In this document: positions 35,294 through 43,140 of the stretch, piece after piece
Layout of the letters: each line of letters starts with the position of its first letter
How positions within the stretch are numbered: position 1 is the stretch's first letter
From: Candidatus Scatomonas merdigallinarum
GTDB taxonomy: Bacteria > Bacillota > Clostridia > Lachnospirales > Lachnospiraceae
Reading direction: 5' to 3'
DNA length: 43,902 nt
Assembly (NCBI GenBank): GCA_018716305.1
Contig: DVKB01000001.1
Location: forward strand, 1-43,902
Program-made: the position numbers and the translations under genes
Notes under the pieces: generated by a model
Seen by the model: only the letters and a program-made list of their open reading frames with translations
Databases searched by the model: none
Told to the model about the DNA's origin: nothing

Positions 35294-35902
35294 ATGTTTG
35301 GAAAATCGGGAAACAGAACGCTTTACATCGACGCCCAGAGCCCTGCCGCCAGCGAACTTCTGGCCCGGCGGCTGCAGCGCTGCATCCGGTCCGCGGGCAG
35401 GAACTGGCGGGAGCTGGTCTTTTTGTGCATCGGCAGCGACAGCATCACCGGCGACAGCCTGGGGCCCCTGGTGGGCGGAGAACTCTTCCGCCAAAGGCAG
35501 CCCGGCTTTTTTGTGTATGGTACGCCGGAACAGCCGGTGCACGCCATGAATCTCAGCGAACAGCTGGCGGACCTGTCCCTCTGGCACCCCAGGGCCCTGG
35601 TAGTGGCCGTGGACGCCTCCCTGGGAAACCCCAGGCATCAGCAGCATATTTCCGTAGGAAAGGGCTCCATCCGGCCCGGCGCGGGAGCCGGAAAAGTCCT
35701 GCCGGATGTGGGAGACATCTTCATCACAGGGATTGTCAGCAGTTTTGAAAAAAATTCCCACCGGGAACTGCAGGCCGTAGACTTTTCCGATATTCTGCGG
35801 CTGTCGGACACTATCTCCCGGGGAATCCTGTCCGCCTGGGAAAAACTCCTGAAAAGCAGAAAAAGCTGCCTGCCCGAAGGCAGCAGCTTTTCCTGGCTGT
35901 AA
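35294..35902 (+). CDS. yyaC: YyaC family sporulation protein (GPR-related, DUF1256)
   Basis: A 202-aa protein of the YyaC family, related in fold to the germination protease GPR and made in sporulating Firmicutes. Signature stretches are VFLCIGSDSITGDSLGPLVG, VYGTPEQPVHAMNL, VVAVDASLG and SIRPGAGAGKVLPDVGDIFITGIV. It implies the organism forms spores. Start choice is uncertain: the ATG at 35294 aligns best with relatives and has GGCAGG seven bases upstream, while ATGs at 35231 and 35267 are possible. I see no clear sigma-A promoter, fitting a sporulation sigma factor, but I could not identify its boxes. The last ten codons form a terminator hairpin. Confidence 0.88.
   Translation: MFGKSGNRTLYIDAQSPAASELLARRLQRCIRSAGRNWRELVFLCIGSDSITGDSLGPLVGGELFRQRQPGFFVYGTPEQPVHAMNLSEQLADLSLWHPRALVVAVDASLGNPRHQQHISVGKGSIRPGAGAGKVLPDVGDIFITGIVSSFEKNSHRELQAVDFSDILRLSDTISRGILSAWEKLLKSRKSCLPEGSSFSWL
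35861..35891. terminator. terminator hairpin inside the yyaC 3' end, facing tal
   Basis: Arms 35861-35874 and 35879-35891 pair over 13 bp with one bulged C and a CGAA loop. TTTT follows on the plus strand, and on the minus strand TTTT then TCTGCTTTTC. It lies 17 bp past the tal stop and within yyaC codons. Confidence 0.8.
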
Positions 35903-35908
35903 AGCGGG

Positions 35909-36565
35909 TCAGTCGCCGAACACCGCTCTGTAATCATTCTGGAACTTGATAATGCCGGCATCAGTCAGCGGATGCTTGCACATCTGCACCAGAACCTTAT
36001 AGGGAACAGTGGCGATATCCGCGCCGGCCAAAGCGCATTCTGTCACATGCAGGACATTGCGGATGCTGGCCGCGATGATCTTGGTCTCAATATCTCCCGC
36101 CATCTGGAAGGCCTGAACAATATCACTGATCAGAGCGGCTCCGTTCTCATTGATGTCATCCAGTCTGCCCAGGAAGGGTGAAACATAGGTGGCTCCTGCC
36201 CTGGCTGCCAGAAGCGCCTGGTTCACCGAAAAGACCAGGGTCACGTTGGTCTTGATCCCCTCGCCGGAAAGTACCTTGACTGCTTTCAGCCCTTCCACGG
36301 TCATAGGAATTTTCACGATCATGTTCTTGTGAATCTTGGCGATCTCCCTGCCTTCCGCGATCATGCCCTCCGCCTCTGTGGTGGTCGCTTTCACCTCTCC
36401 GCTGATGGGCCCGTCCACGATAGAGGTAATCTCCCGAATCACTTCTCCGAAATCCCGTCCCTCCTTGGCGATCAGCGACGGATTGGTGGTCACCCCGCAG
36501 ATGACTCCCATTTCATTGGCTTTCCGGATATCCTCCACGTTAGCGCTGTCAATAAAGAATTTCAT
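35909..36565 (-). CDS. transaldolase-like protein (fructose-6-phosphate aldolase/TalC family)
   Basis: A 218-aa class I aldolase of the short transaldolase family. It opens with [16 protein letters not shown] and [13 protein letters not shown]. The Schiff-base lysine is Lys85 in NMIVKIPMT, and [17 protein letters not shown] and TVPYKVL complete the barrel. Enzymes of this length act as transaldolase in the pentose phosphate pathway or as fructose-6-phosphate aldolase. The two are separated by a few active-site residues that I cannot judge by eye, so no gene symbol is given. It is last in the pfk-dnaX-ybaB-recR run (22 bp after recR) and has its own AGGGAGGG site. With Pfk at the other end, the operon brackets DNA maintenance genes with sugar-phosphate enzymes. 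Confidence 0.93.
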   Translation of the reverse strand: MKFFIDSANVEDIRKANEMGVICGVTTNPSLIAKEGRDFGEVIREITSIVDGPISGEVKATTTEAEGMIAEGREIAKIHKNMIVKIPMTVEGLKAVKVLSGEGIKTNVTLVFSVNQALLAARAGATYVSPFLGRLDDINENGAALISDIVQAFQMAGDIETKIIAASIRNVLHVTECALAGADIATVPYKVLVQMCKHPLTDAGIIKFQNDYRAVFGD

Positions 36566-36587
36566 TTTTTAACCCTCCCTTTTATTG

Positions 36588-37184
36588 TTATAACTCTACG
36601 CGACCCTCCAGGGCGCGCAGAAGAGTTACCTCGTCAATATACTCCAGATCCCCTCCCACCGGAACGCCGCTGGCGATCCTGGTGACCCGGATCCCCGTAG
36701 GTTTAATCAGCTTGCTGATATACATCGCTGTGGTCTCGCCCTCCAGGCTGGAATTGGTGGCAATGATAACCTCCTCCACCTCTCCCTGGAGACGCCGCAT
36801 CAGTTCTTTCAGCTTTATGTCATCCGGCCCGATGCCCAGCATAGGGGAGATGGCCCCGTGAAGAACATGATAGACGCCGTCGTACTTTCCTGTTTTTTCA
36901 TAGGCTGCCAGATCTCTGGAATTTTCCACCACCATAATCTTTCCCTGATTCCGGGAAGGATTGCTGCAGATGGGACAGATCTCCTGATCCGTCAGGGTGC
37001 AGCAAATGCCGCAGTAGCGCACATGCTCTTTTGCCTCCTGAATGGCGCCGGACAGAGCCGCCACCTGCTCCCGGGGCATGTTGACAATGTGAAACGCCAG
37101 TCTCTGGGCGGATTTCGGTCCGATTCCCGGGAGCCTTCCCAGCTCTTCAATCAGTTTGCTGATATGACTCGAATAATATTCCAT
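36588..37184 (-). CDS. recR: recombination mediator RecR
   Basis: A 198-aa protein that works with RecO/RecF to load RecA at single-strand gaps. The N-terminal helix-hairpin-helix has [18 protein letters not shown]. The zinc finger uses Cys58, Cys61, Cys70 and Cys73 (CGIC..CPIC). The Toprim domain follows with [14 protein letters not shown] and [15 protein letters not shown], and the Walker-B-like end is [17 protein letters not shown]. The start shares one base with the ybaB stop (TGATG). Confidence 0.97.
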   Translation of the reverse strand: MEYYSSHISKLIEELGRLPGIGPKSAQRLAFHIVNMPREQVAALSGAIQEAKEHVRYCGICCTLTDQEICPICSNPSRNQGKIMVVENSRDLAAYEKTGKYDGVYHVLHGAISPMLGIGPDDIKLKELMRRLQGEVEEVIIATNSSLEGETTAMYISKLIKPTGIRVTRIASGVPVGGDLEYIDEVTLLRALEGRVEL

Positions 37185-37537
37185 CAGAACGGAAGTCCTC
37201 CTCCCAGTCCGCCCAGACCGCCGGTCAGTTTGGACATAGCAGAGACAGACTCCTCATCCACTTTCCGCATGGCTTCGTTTACCGCCGCCATAATCAGATC
37301 TTCCAGCATTTCCACATCCTCCGGATCCACTGCCTCCGGATCAATGTGAACCTTCACCACTTCCCTTTTTCCTGTGACGGTCACTTCCACCGCGCCGCCG
37401 CCTGCAGCAGCCGTAAATTCCTTCTCCTCCAGCGCCTTCTGGTTTTCCTCCATCTGGCGCTGCATGCGCTGGGCCTGTTTCATCAGATTATTCATGTTTC
37501 CGGGCATTCCCCCCGGAAAACCGCCTTTTCTTGCCAT
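37184..37537 (-). CDS. YbaB/EbfC family nucleoid-associated protein
   Basis: A 117-aa DNA-binding protein that forms dimers and coats DNA. The N-terminal helix [20 protein letters not shown] and the central [20 protein letters not shown] are family hallmarks. A Gly-rich C-terminal tail ([14 protein letters not shown]) is typical of Firmicutes members. It sits between dnaX and recR, the conserved bacterial order. Confidence 0.95.
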   Translation of the reverse strand: MARKGGFPGGMPGNMNNLMKQAQRMQRQMEENQKALEEKEFTAAAGGGAVEVTVTGKREVVKVHIDPEAVDPEDVEMLEDLIMAAVNEAMRKVDEESVSAMSKLTGGLGGLGGGLPF

Positions 37538-37552
37538 ATTGACTTATCCTCC

Positions 37553-39157
37553 TTATTCTTCTTCCTCTTCCGGCAGATCTTCTACCTCCACCGGCATATG
37601 GACAGCTTCCCGGATCATTTCCTCCAGGGGAATCTCCGCCAGATGCCTTCCTCCCGCTGTCTGGGGCGGCAGAATTTCAATCTCCACGTCCCGGCCCGCG
37701 GTCTCCCGGATGGCCCGGCGGATCTCCTGGATCTTTTCCGGGCGGTTCACATACATATGGGCAGTTTTGTCGGAAAACATCAGAAATAATTTTGCCTCGC
37801 CGGTATTTCCGTCATACCGGGGAACTGCGCTCTGCAGATATATTTTTAAAGGAGGCATAGTCCTTCCCACGATTATCTTCCATTTTGCCCGGATCTCTTT
37901 GAGATCCTCCGGAGCGGCTTTTAAAACCTGTTCCTGAACCGGCTCTTTTGCGGGTTCTTCCGGTTCCGGGTATCCTGCGGGCTGAGCCGCGGCCGCCGGC
38001 AGGCCTTTTTCTATTTTTTCTTCCAGCTGCCGTACCCGCTCCAGAACAGAATCCAGTCCCGTCTCCATCTGCGGACGGCAGAGACGGATCAGCGCGATCT
38101 CCGTCAGCACCCTTTTCTGAGCGGAATACCGCAGCTGTCCGGACAGCTCCGAAAAAACACGGATATAGCGCATCAGCGTCTCCTCGTCTGCCATAGCGCT
38201 TTCTTCCCTGAGCCGCTGAAGAGTTTCCCCGGAGACATCCAGCACATCTTCCAGATCCTCCGAAGTTTTTACCAGCAGAAGATTGCGCATATACCAGGTA
38301 AAATCACTGACCAGCTGGCCCATTTCTTTTCCCGCCGCCGTCAGCTTCTCCAGCTGGCGGATGCTTCCCGCCACATTGGAGGCCATAATGTTTCGGAGAA
38401 GGCGGCTGAACTCCTCTGTATCCACAGTTCCCAGCACATCCAGAACCTTATCATAGGTCAGGGTCTCGCCCATATAAAAGGCAATGCACTGATCCAGCAG
38501 GCTTAAAGCGTCCCTCATGGAACCGTCCGCCTTTCGGGCTACATACCGCAGGGCTTTTTCTTCCGCCTCCACGCCTTCCCGCTCCATGAGATCCTTCAGC
38601 CGGGCAGAAATTGTGTCAATGGTGATCCTGCGGAAATCATATCTCTGACATCTGGAAAGGATGGTCACGGGAATTTTATTCGCCTCCGTGGTAGCCAGAA
38701 TAAAAATCACATATTCCGGCGGCTCCTCCAGGGTCTTCAGCAGGGCGTTGAAAGCCCCGGTGGAAAGCATATGAACCTCGTCAATGATATAGACCTTATA
38801 GCGGCCCTGGGTGGGGCGGTAGGATACTTCTTCCCGGATCTCGCGGATGTTGTCCACACCGTTGTTGGAAGCCGCGTCAATTTCTATGACATTGGTGGAT
38901 CTTCCGGCCTGGATAGCCTGACAGGAAGGGCAGGCATTGCAGGGACTTCCGTCCACAGGATGTTCGCAGTTGACTGCCTTTGCCAGAATTTTCGCCACCG
39001 TAGTCTTACCTGTCCCGCGGGTTCCGCAGAACAGGTAAGCATGGCCGATACGTCCGGCTTTCATCTGATTTTTCAGGGTAGTCACAATGTGATCCTGGCC
39101 CTTCACATCCTCAAAGGCGGAGGGCCGGAATTTCCGATACAGAGCAGTATAACTCAT
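37553..39157 (-). CDS. dnaX: DNA polymerase III gamma/tau subunit
   Basis: A 534-aa clamp-loader ATPase. Walker A is GTRGTGKT (45-52), the zinc module uses Cys64, Cys73, Cys76 and Cys79, the DEVH Walker B is in YIIDEVHMLS, and the sensor 1 region is FILATTEANKIP. Domain III follows, then a Pro/Glu-rich linker (about 385-415) and the tau-type C-terminal domain, ending in an acidic VEDLPEEEEE. No slippery A-rich frameshift site like that of E. coli dnaX was noticed. It starts 28 bp after pfk. Confidence 0.96.
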   Translation of the reverse strand: MSYTALYRKFRPSAFEDVKGQDHIVTTLKNQMKAGRIGHAYLFCGTRGTGKTTVAKILAKAVNCEHPVDGSPCNACPSCQAIQAGRSTNVIEIDAASNNGVDNIREIREEVSYRPTQGRYKVYIIDEVHMLSTGAFNALLKTLEEPPEYVIFILATTEANKIPVTILSRCQRYDFRRITIDTISARLKDLMEREGVEAEEKALRYVARKADGSMRDALSLLDQCIAFYMGETLTYDKVLDVLGTVDTEEFSRLLRNIMASNVAGSIRQLEKLTAAGKEMGQLVSDFTWYMRNLLLVKTSEDLEDVLDVSGETLQRLREESAMADEETLMRYIRVFSELSGQLRYSAQKRVLTEIALIRLCRPQMETGLDSVLERVRQLEEKIEKGLPAAAAQPAGYPEPEEPAKEPVQEQVLKAAPEDLKEIRAKWKIIVGRTMPPLKIYLQSAVPRYDGNTGEAKLFLMFSDKTAHMYVNRPEKIQEIRRAIRETAGRDVEIEILPPQTAGGRHLAEIPLEEMIREAVHMPVEVEDLPEEEEE

Positions 39158-39185
39158 GAAGTCACTCCTGTTTCAGCGTAGTTGC

Positions 39186-40268
39186 TCATTTGTCTCCAAA
39201 ACTGATGCCCATTCTCTTGGCATCCATTACTTCCTGGCAGTCCGGCTTTACCATCTTCAGTTTTCCGGCGCACTCTTCCAGAGGAATCTTCTTTACTTTT
39301 CCATTGACAATTCCCACCATATAGCCGTACTGCTCTTCCATAATCAGCTTGGCGGCCTCGGATCCGATTCTGGTGGAAAGCACACGGTCATAGGGGCAGG
39401 GGCTTCCGCCTCTCTGGGTATGTCCGGGAACCGTAACCCGCAGCTCCATACCGGTCTGCTGCTCAATATCCTCCGCGATCTTGTAGGAAATGGAGGGATA
39501 TTTGCTGGCAATGGCCTCTATCTTTTTCTTCTGCTCTTTTTTAGGAAGAGCAGCGATCTCCTTGGAAATCGCCCCCTCCGCCACAGCCAGAATGGTAAAT
39601 CCGCTTCCTCTGGCAGCCCGGCTGTTGATGGCGTCCACCACCACGTTAATGTCGTAGGGGATCTCGGGAATCAGGATCACATCCGCTCCTCCGGCAATAC
39701 CCGCGTAGAGGGTCAGCCATCCCACCTTGTGTCCCATAACCTCCACAATAAAGACACGGTTGTGGGAAGAAGCTGTGGTGTGAATGCAGTCGATGGCATC
39801 CGTGGCGATATTGACCGCGCTGTAGAAGCCAAAGGTCATGTCGGTTCCGTAAATGTCATTGTCTATGGTCTTGGGCAGATGAAGGATATTCAGTCCCTCT
39901 TCCCGCAGAAGATTGGCCGTTTTCTGGGTTCCGTTTCCTCCCAGGATTACCAGACAGTCCAGGCGCAGTTTATAATACGTCTGCTTCATGGCCTCCACCT
40001 TGTCCAGCCCTTTTTCATCCGGAACGCGCATCAGTTTAAAGGGCTGACGAGAGGTACCCAGAATCGTGCCTCCTCTGGTGAGGATCCCGGAAAAATCTTT
40101 GGAGGACAGCATTCTGTAATCCCCGTAGATCAGTCCCTTGTATCCGTTCATAAATCCGTACACTTCCAGCTCATCCAGGTTGTGGGATAACCCCTTTACA
40201 ACACCGCGCATGGTTGCATTCAAAGCCTGACAGTCGCCGCCGCTGGTTAACAATCCAATTCTTTTCAT
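39186..40268 (-). CDS. 6-phosphofructokinase with mixed ATP/PPi-type motifs
   Basis: A 360-aa phosphofructokinase catalysing the committed step of glycolysis. The order is TSGGDCQALNATMRG (8-22), LTRGGTILGTSR, GGNGTQKTA (110-118), PKTIDND (132-138) and PGHTQRGGSPCPYDR. The ATP-type glycine after GG-N is present (GGNG, where PPi enzymes have GGDD). The lysine in PKTIDND, however, is the PPi/group III form (ATP enzymes have PGTIDND). The usual Mg-ligand Asp of GGDG is Asn here, and the nucleotide loop GGDxPGxN reads GGDCQALN. The phosphoryl donor is therefore uncertain. It is first in the pfk-dnaX-ybaB-recR-tal run, behind a strong promoter divergent from the SRP RNA. Confidence 0.93.
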   Translation of the reverse strand: MKRIGLLTSGGDCQALNATMRGVVKGLSHNLDELEVYGFMNGYKGLIYGDYRMLSSKDFSGILTRGGTILGTSRQPFKLMRVPDEKGLDKVEAMKQTYYKLRLDCLVILGGNGTQKTANLLREEGLNILHLPKTIDNDIYGTDMTFGFYSAVNIATDAIDCIHTTASSHNRVFIVEVMGHKVGWLTLYAGIAGGADVILIPEIPYDINVVVDAINSRAARGSGFTILAVAEGAISKEIAALPKKEQKKKIEAIASKYPSISYKIAEDIEQQTGMELRVTVPGHTQRGGSPCPYDRVLSTRIGSEAAKLIMEEQYGYMVGIVNGKVKKIPLEECAGKLKMVKPDCQEVMDAKRMGISFGDK

Positions 40269-40305
40269 TTGACGCCTCCATCCTTTTTCCTATAAATTTG
40301 CCTTC

Positions 40306-40334
40306 ATTATAGCCTATTTTTTTACAATTCACAA
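40306..40334 (-). promoter_or_regulatory. promoter of the pfk-dnaX operon
   Basis: Minus-strand TTGTGA (40329-40334), 17-bp spacer, perfect TATAAT (40306-40311). Its -35 lies 11 bp from that of the divergent SRP RNA promoter. Confidence 0.8.
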
Positions 40335-40345
40335 GGTCTTTTCCG

Positions 40346-40374
40346 TTGACTTTTCCACTCAGACAGGTTATACT
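40346..40374 (+). promoter_or_regulatory. promoter of the SRP RNA gene
   Basis: TTGACT (40346-40351), 17-bp spacer, TATACT (40369-40374). Near-consensus, as expected for an abundant stable RNA; predicted start about 40381. Confidence 0.85.
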
Positions 40375-40380
40375 TTTAAG

Positions 40381-40647
40381 GTCCGCGCAGCCGGGGAGAT
40401 AGCGGTGCCCTGTACCTGCAATCCGCTACAGCAGGGGTGATGCCGAACCGAGGACTTCTTTACTGCGCAGCTGCCTCTGGCAAGTGACGCTGACGTCCGG
40501 GTCTTACGCAACGGGAATCCATGAACCGTGTCAGGGCAGGAATGCAGCAGCACTAAGTGGAACCTTCCGTGTGCCGTGAGGGTGCCTGGGCCGAGTTAAC
40601 TGCCAAAGTAACGTGTGTGGTGAGAGTTCGAAGGGAGGCGCGCGGAC
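40381..40647 (+). ncRNA. ffs: signal recognition particle RNA, large bacterial type
   Basis: About 267 nt. The ends pair (GTCCGCGC at 40381-40388 with GCGCGGAC at 40640-40647). The 5' Alu-like domain has GGGGAGATAGCGGTGCCCTG, the pattern seen in Bacillus and clostridial scRNA. The S-domain helix 8 contains the GGAA tetraloop (40539-40542) followed by GCAGCAGCACTAAG, the Ffh-binding region. The 3' side reads GGGTGCCTGGGCCGAGTTAACTGCC, also conserved. It forms the particle with Ffh that targets membrane and secreted proteins. The dnaX-ybaB-recR neighbourhood is the usual one, although here the RNA is divergent from it. No clear terminator follows, so the 3' end may be made by processing. Confidence 0.95.
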
Positions 40648-40662
40648 ATCGCGTATAAAATT

Positions 40663-41211
40663 TTACTCTCTGGGCAGATCAACCACTGTATAGTCATGTC
40701 CGGTATCCGGCAGGAATTTTTCCAGGATATCGGACATTTTTATTTTCAGACTGCTGGTATTGACACAGGGATGGCAGCCCAGATACTCCGCTTCCAGGGT
40801 CTCCCGGTCTATAAGCAGCCGCACCTGCCGGTCTGTATCGTTCATCAGCCCCATAACGCTTACAGCGCCGGGGGCGATCCGCAGATATTTTTCCATAAAT
40901 TCCGGTCCGGCAAAAGAAAGTCTCGCCGACTGAATCTGCTTTGAGAGATCTTTCGTGCGAAACTTCTTATGGTCCGGCATCAAAAGCAGATAAAAACTGG
41001 TCTTCTGAGCGTTGCACAGAAAGAGATTCTTGCACATGGATACCCCAAGGAAGCTGTCGATCTCCTGACAGCCCTCCATGGTCATCACCGCCTCATGATC
41101 CGCCCTCTCATAGGCAATACCCAGGCGGTCCAACCGGTCATAGACCGCCGTTTCCCGGTCCGGTCTCCCCTCACAGGATTCCGGACGTCCGCTGTATACT
41201 TTTATTTCCAT
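40663..41211 (-). CDS. prolyl-tRNA editing protein, ProXp-ala/YbaK type
   Basis: A 182-aa trans-editing domain that hydrolyses mischarged tRNA, in this subgroup Ala-tRNA(Pro). Typical segments are CKNLFLCNAQKTSFYLLLMP, with the catalytic-site Lys after Cys, ARLSFAGPEFMEKYLRIAPGAVSVMGLMND, and LGCHPCVNTSSLKI. The AVSVMGLMND and HPCVNT motifs place it with ProXp-ala/PrdX proteins rather than Cys-editing YbaK. It follows ferritin by 12 bp and ends 15 bp from the 3' end of the convergent SRP RNA. Confidence 0.88.
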   Translation of the reverse strand: MEIKVYSGRPESCEGRPDRETAVYDRLDRLGIAYERADHEAVMTMEGCQEIDSFLGVSMCKNLFLCNAQKTSFYLLLMPDHKKFRTKDLSKQIQSARLSFAGPEFMEKYLRIAPGAVSVMGLMNDTDRQVRLLIDRETLEAEYLGCHPCVNTSSLKIKMSDILEKFLPDTGHDYTVVDLPRE

Positions 41212-41223
41212 GGCCCTTCTCCC

Positions 41224-41736
41224 TTACAGCACCAGACTGGGAGCCGCGTATACCCGTGCCTTTAATTCATTATCCAGCATGTAAAGGCTTTTGGGATCCG
41301 AACCGAAAAGCTCCATTTTCGTAATCAGGTCATTGGCGTTGGTCTCCTCTTCCCCCTGCTCCTTCACAAACCAGTCCAGGAACTGGGTAGTGCGGAAATC
41401 TCTGACTTCCTGGGCCGCCGCGTAAATATTGTGGATCAGGCCGGTAACATACTCTTCATGGCGCAGCCCTGCTTCCAGCGGGTCTTTCAGGTTCTCCATG
41501 GGCACAGAGGGTTTGTCCACCGCCTCCAGCACCGGACGCACGTTATTATTGTGGAGATACTGATAAAAGAGCATCGCGTGGTCTCTCTCCTCCTGGGCCT
41601 GCACCTGGTACCAGTTGGCAAATCCGTCCAGTCCCTTGTCTTTATAAAAGCTGGAGAAATCCAGGTATAAATAGGCAGAATAAAATTCTTTGTTGATCTG
41701 CTGATTTAATAATTCCACTACTTTTTTATCCAACAT
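41224..41736 (-). CDS. ftnA: bacterial ferritin
   Basis: A 170-aa iron-storage protein forming a 24-subunit shell and oxidising Fe(II). Ferroxidase residues Glu17 (INKEFYSAYLYL), Glu50 and His53 (AQEERDHAMLFY) are visible, as is the family's EQGEEETNANDLI stretch. The start at 41736 is chosen over one at 41772 because GAGG precedes it and the fold begins with MLDKKVVELLNQQINKE. A strong promoter and a Fur-like box lie immediately upstream, so iron or redox control is likely. Confidence 0.95.
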   Translation of the reverse strand: MLDKKVVELLNQQINKEFYSAYLYLDFSSFYKDKGLDGFANWYQVQAQEERDHAMLFYQYLHNNNVRPVLEAVDKPSVPMENLKDPLEAGLRHEEYVTGLIHNIYAAAQEVRDFRTTQFLDWFVKEQGEEETNANDLITKMELFGSDPKSLYMLDNELKARVYAAPSLVL

Positions 41737-41776
41737 AAAATCCTCGCTTTCTGCCGGTAGTGCCGGCGTCAAAATT

Positions 41777-41795
41777 GATAATAATTTTCATTCTT
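41777..41795 (-). promoter_or_regulatory. Fur-family box at the ferritin promoter
   Basis: GATAATAATTTTCATTCTT on the plus strand matches the 19-bp Fur consensus at 14 positions by eye. It begins immediately downstream of the -10, where a bound repressor would block the polymerase. PerR, a related protein, is an alternative binder. Confidence 0.55.
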
Positions 41796-41824
41796 ATTAT
41801 ACAAAAAGACAGCCGGACGGTCAA
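41796..41824 (-). promoter_or_regulatory. promoter of the ferritin gene
   Basis: Minus-strand TTGACC (41819-41824), 17-bp spacer, perfect TATAAT (41796-41801). The -35 overlaps the stop codon of the upstream HAD gene. Confidence 0.8.
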
Positions 41825-42483
41825 TGACCGGCCAGCCACTTTTTTACTTCTTCCAGAGATTCCATTTTACGCAGGTACAGACCCTCCACCGGCCCCGTAT
41901 CTTTCTGCAGATCCGGGATCAGGATCACCGGCGCTCCCGCGCTGTGGGCGGAGCGGACCCCGTTCCAGGAATCCTCCAGCACCAGCACCTCCGCCGGATC
42001 CAGGCGCAGCATAGCGCAGGCTTTCAGATAGATCTCCGGATCCGGTTTCGCCACCTGCACCTGATCCCCGGCCAGCACAAATCGGAAATATCCCAGCACT
42101 CCGGTGCGCTCCAGATAATTCAGAGCATGGGCGCGGCTGGAACCGGTGGCCACCATCATGGGGATCCCCTCTTCTTTCAGATACGCCAGCAGGCTTTTCA
42201 GACCCTTCTGCACCGGAACCCCCTCCCGGTCCGCGTATCCCCGCACCTTTTCACGGTAGGCATCCTGAAACCTTTCATAAGGGAAACCTTCCCCGTAAAC
42301 CCCCAGAAAATATTGTTCCCGGGAAGCCCGGTTCATTCCCATGGTCTGAAAAATATGGTATCCCAGAGGCTCATAGCCCAGCTCAGGCCCCACCTCGTCC
42401 CAGGAGCGCTGAATCATCTGCTCGCTGGCGAACATCAGTCCGTCCATATCAAAAATTACTGCCTTCGGCCATTTTCTGTCCAT
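41821..42483 (-). CDS. HAD family phosphatase, beta-phosphoglucomutase-like
   Basis: A 220-aa HAD subfamily IA protein with a helical cap. Motif I is VIFDMDGLMFASE, motif II ATGSSRAHA, motif III Lys in VAKPDPEIYLKA, and motif IV VLVLEDSWNGVRSA. The DMDG/ATGSS/EDS pattern is that of the PGM-like phosphatases acting on sugar phosphates or nucleotides; the substrate cannot be named. The start at 42483 has GAGGAGG six bases upstream and follows the DUF1292 gene by 10 bp; a frame from 42507 would overlap that gene. Confidence 0.9.
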   Translation of the reverse strand: MDRKWPKAVIFDMDGLMFASEQMIQRSWDEVGPELGYEPLGYHIFQTMGMNRASREQYFLGVYGEGFPYERFQDAYREKVRGYADREGVPVQKGLKSLLAYLKEEGIPMMVATGSSRAHALNYLERTGVLGYFRFVLAGDQVQVAKPDPEIYLKACAMLRLDPAEVLVLEDSWNGVRSAHSAGAPVILIPDLQKDTGPVEGLYLRKMESLEEVKKWLAGH

Positions 42484-42493
42484 GGTGTCCTCC

Positions 42494-42751
42494 TCAGCTG
42501 AGACCATTCCGCCGCCGGAAAATTTTGTAGACCGCCTGGATCAGTTCTTCGTCCTCCAGCCCTTCGTAGCGGGCTTCCTCCTCATCCAGATCTTCGCTCA
42601 CCACCCGCAGGATATGAACCAGCTCCTCCTCTCCGGCCTCTGCCGGATACAGCACCGCGTATTCCTCTCCCTGATACTCCACCAGATCCAAAAGCTCAAA
42701 TTCCGTCTCCTGCCCGCTTTCGTCCGTCAGAACAATTCTGTCCTCTTCCAT
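42494..42751 (-). CDS. DUF1292 family protein
   Basis: An 85-aa acidic protein matching DUF1292 (YrzB-like): IVLTDESGQETEFELLDLVEYQGEEYAVLYP, then EEELVHILRVVSED and a C-terminal helix EELIQAVYKIF. It is widespread in Firmicutes with no known role. It is first in the operon with the HAD phosphatase and has a GGGAGG site. Confidence 0.88.
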   Translation of the reverse strand: MEEDRIVLTDESGQETEFELLDLVEYQGEEYAVLYPAEAGEEELVHILRVVSEDLDEEEARYEGLEDEELIQAVYKIFRRRNGLS

Positions 42752-42810
42752 CCTGTATTCCTCCCTCTGCTCTGATTTTTCTCTTTCCCCGCATGGAAAT
42801 TTCTGTTACT

Positions 42811-42838
42811 ATGATACCAGCCGCACAGAATCTGTCAA
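42811..42838 (-). promoter_or_regulatory. promoter of the DUF1292-HAD operon
   Basis: Minus-strand consensus TTGACA (42833-42838), 16-bp spacer, TATCAT (42811-42816) preceded by TGG, an extended -10. Confidence 0.75.
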
Positions 42839-42857
42839 TGTCTGAATGGAGGATTTT

Positions 42858-43127
42858 ATGAAACAAATTCTTGCTGTGTATTTACTTCTTATAAATCTGA
42901 CAGGATTTTTCTGTTTTTTCTCGGATAAACGCCGGGCCAGAAATCATGCCTTCCGCATTTCCGAAAAAACGCTGTTTCTCACAGCTCTTCTGGGAGGCGG
43001 AGCCGGCTGCCTGGTTTCCATGTATCTGTTCCGCCATAAAACCCGGCACCTGCGCTTTGTCCTGGGAATCCCTCTGCTGACAGTCCTGTGGATCTGGATC
43101 TGCCTGCGGATTTTCCCCCTGCTGTAA
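42858..43127 (+). CDS. DUF1294 family membrane protein
   Basis: An 89-aa integral membrane protein with three hydrophobic segments (about 3-21, 39-58 and 65-86). The family's conserved FFSDKRRARNHAFRISEKTLF, GGGAGCLVSMYLFRHKT and LRFVLGIPLL are present. Function is unknown. The start at 42858 is chosen because GGAGG lies at 7-nt spacing; that site overlaps an earlier in-frame ATG at 42846. Confidence 0.88.
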   Translation: MKQILAVYLLLINLTGFFCFFSDKRRARNHAFRISEKTLFLTALLGGGAGCLVSMYLFRHKTRHLRFVLGIPLLTVLWIWICLRIFPLL

Positions 43128-43140
43128 CTCTCTTCTGGTT

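Noticed and set aside
37374-37937. Ser/Arg-rich plus-strand frame over ybaB and dnaX
   Set aside because: Low-complexity antisense translation with no start signal.
37553-39157. Programmed frameshift in dnaX as in E. coli
   Set aside because: No A-rich slippery heptamer with a following hairpin was noticed near the domain III/IV boundary; the gene reads through as full-length tau.
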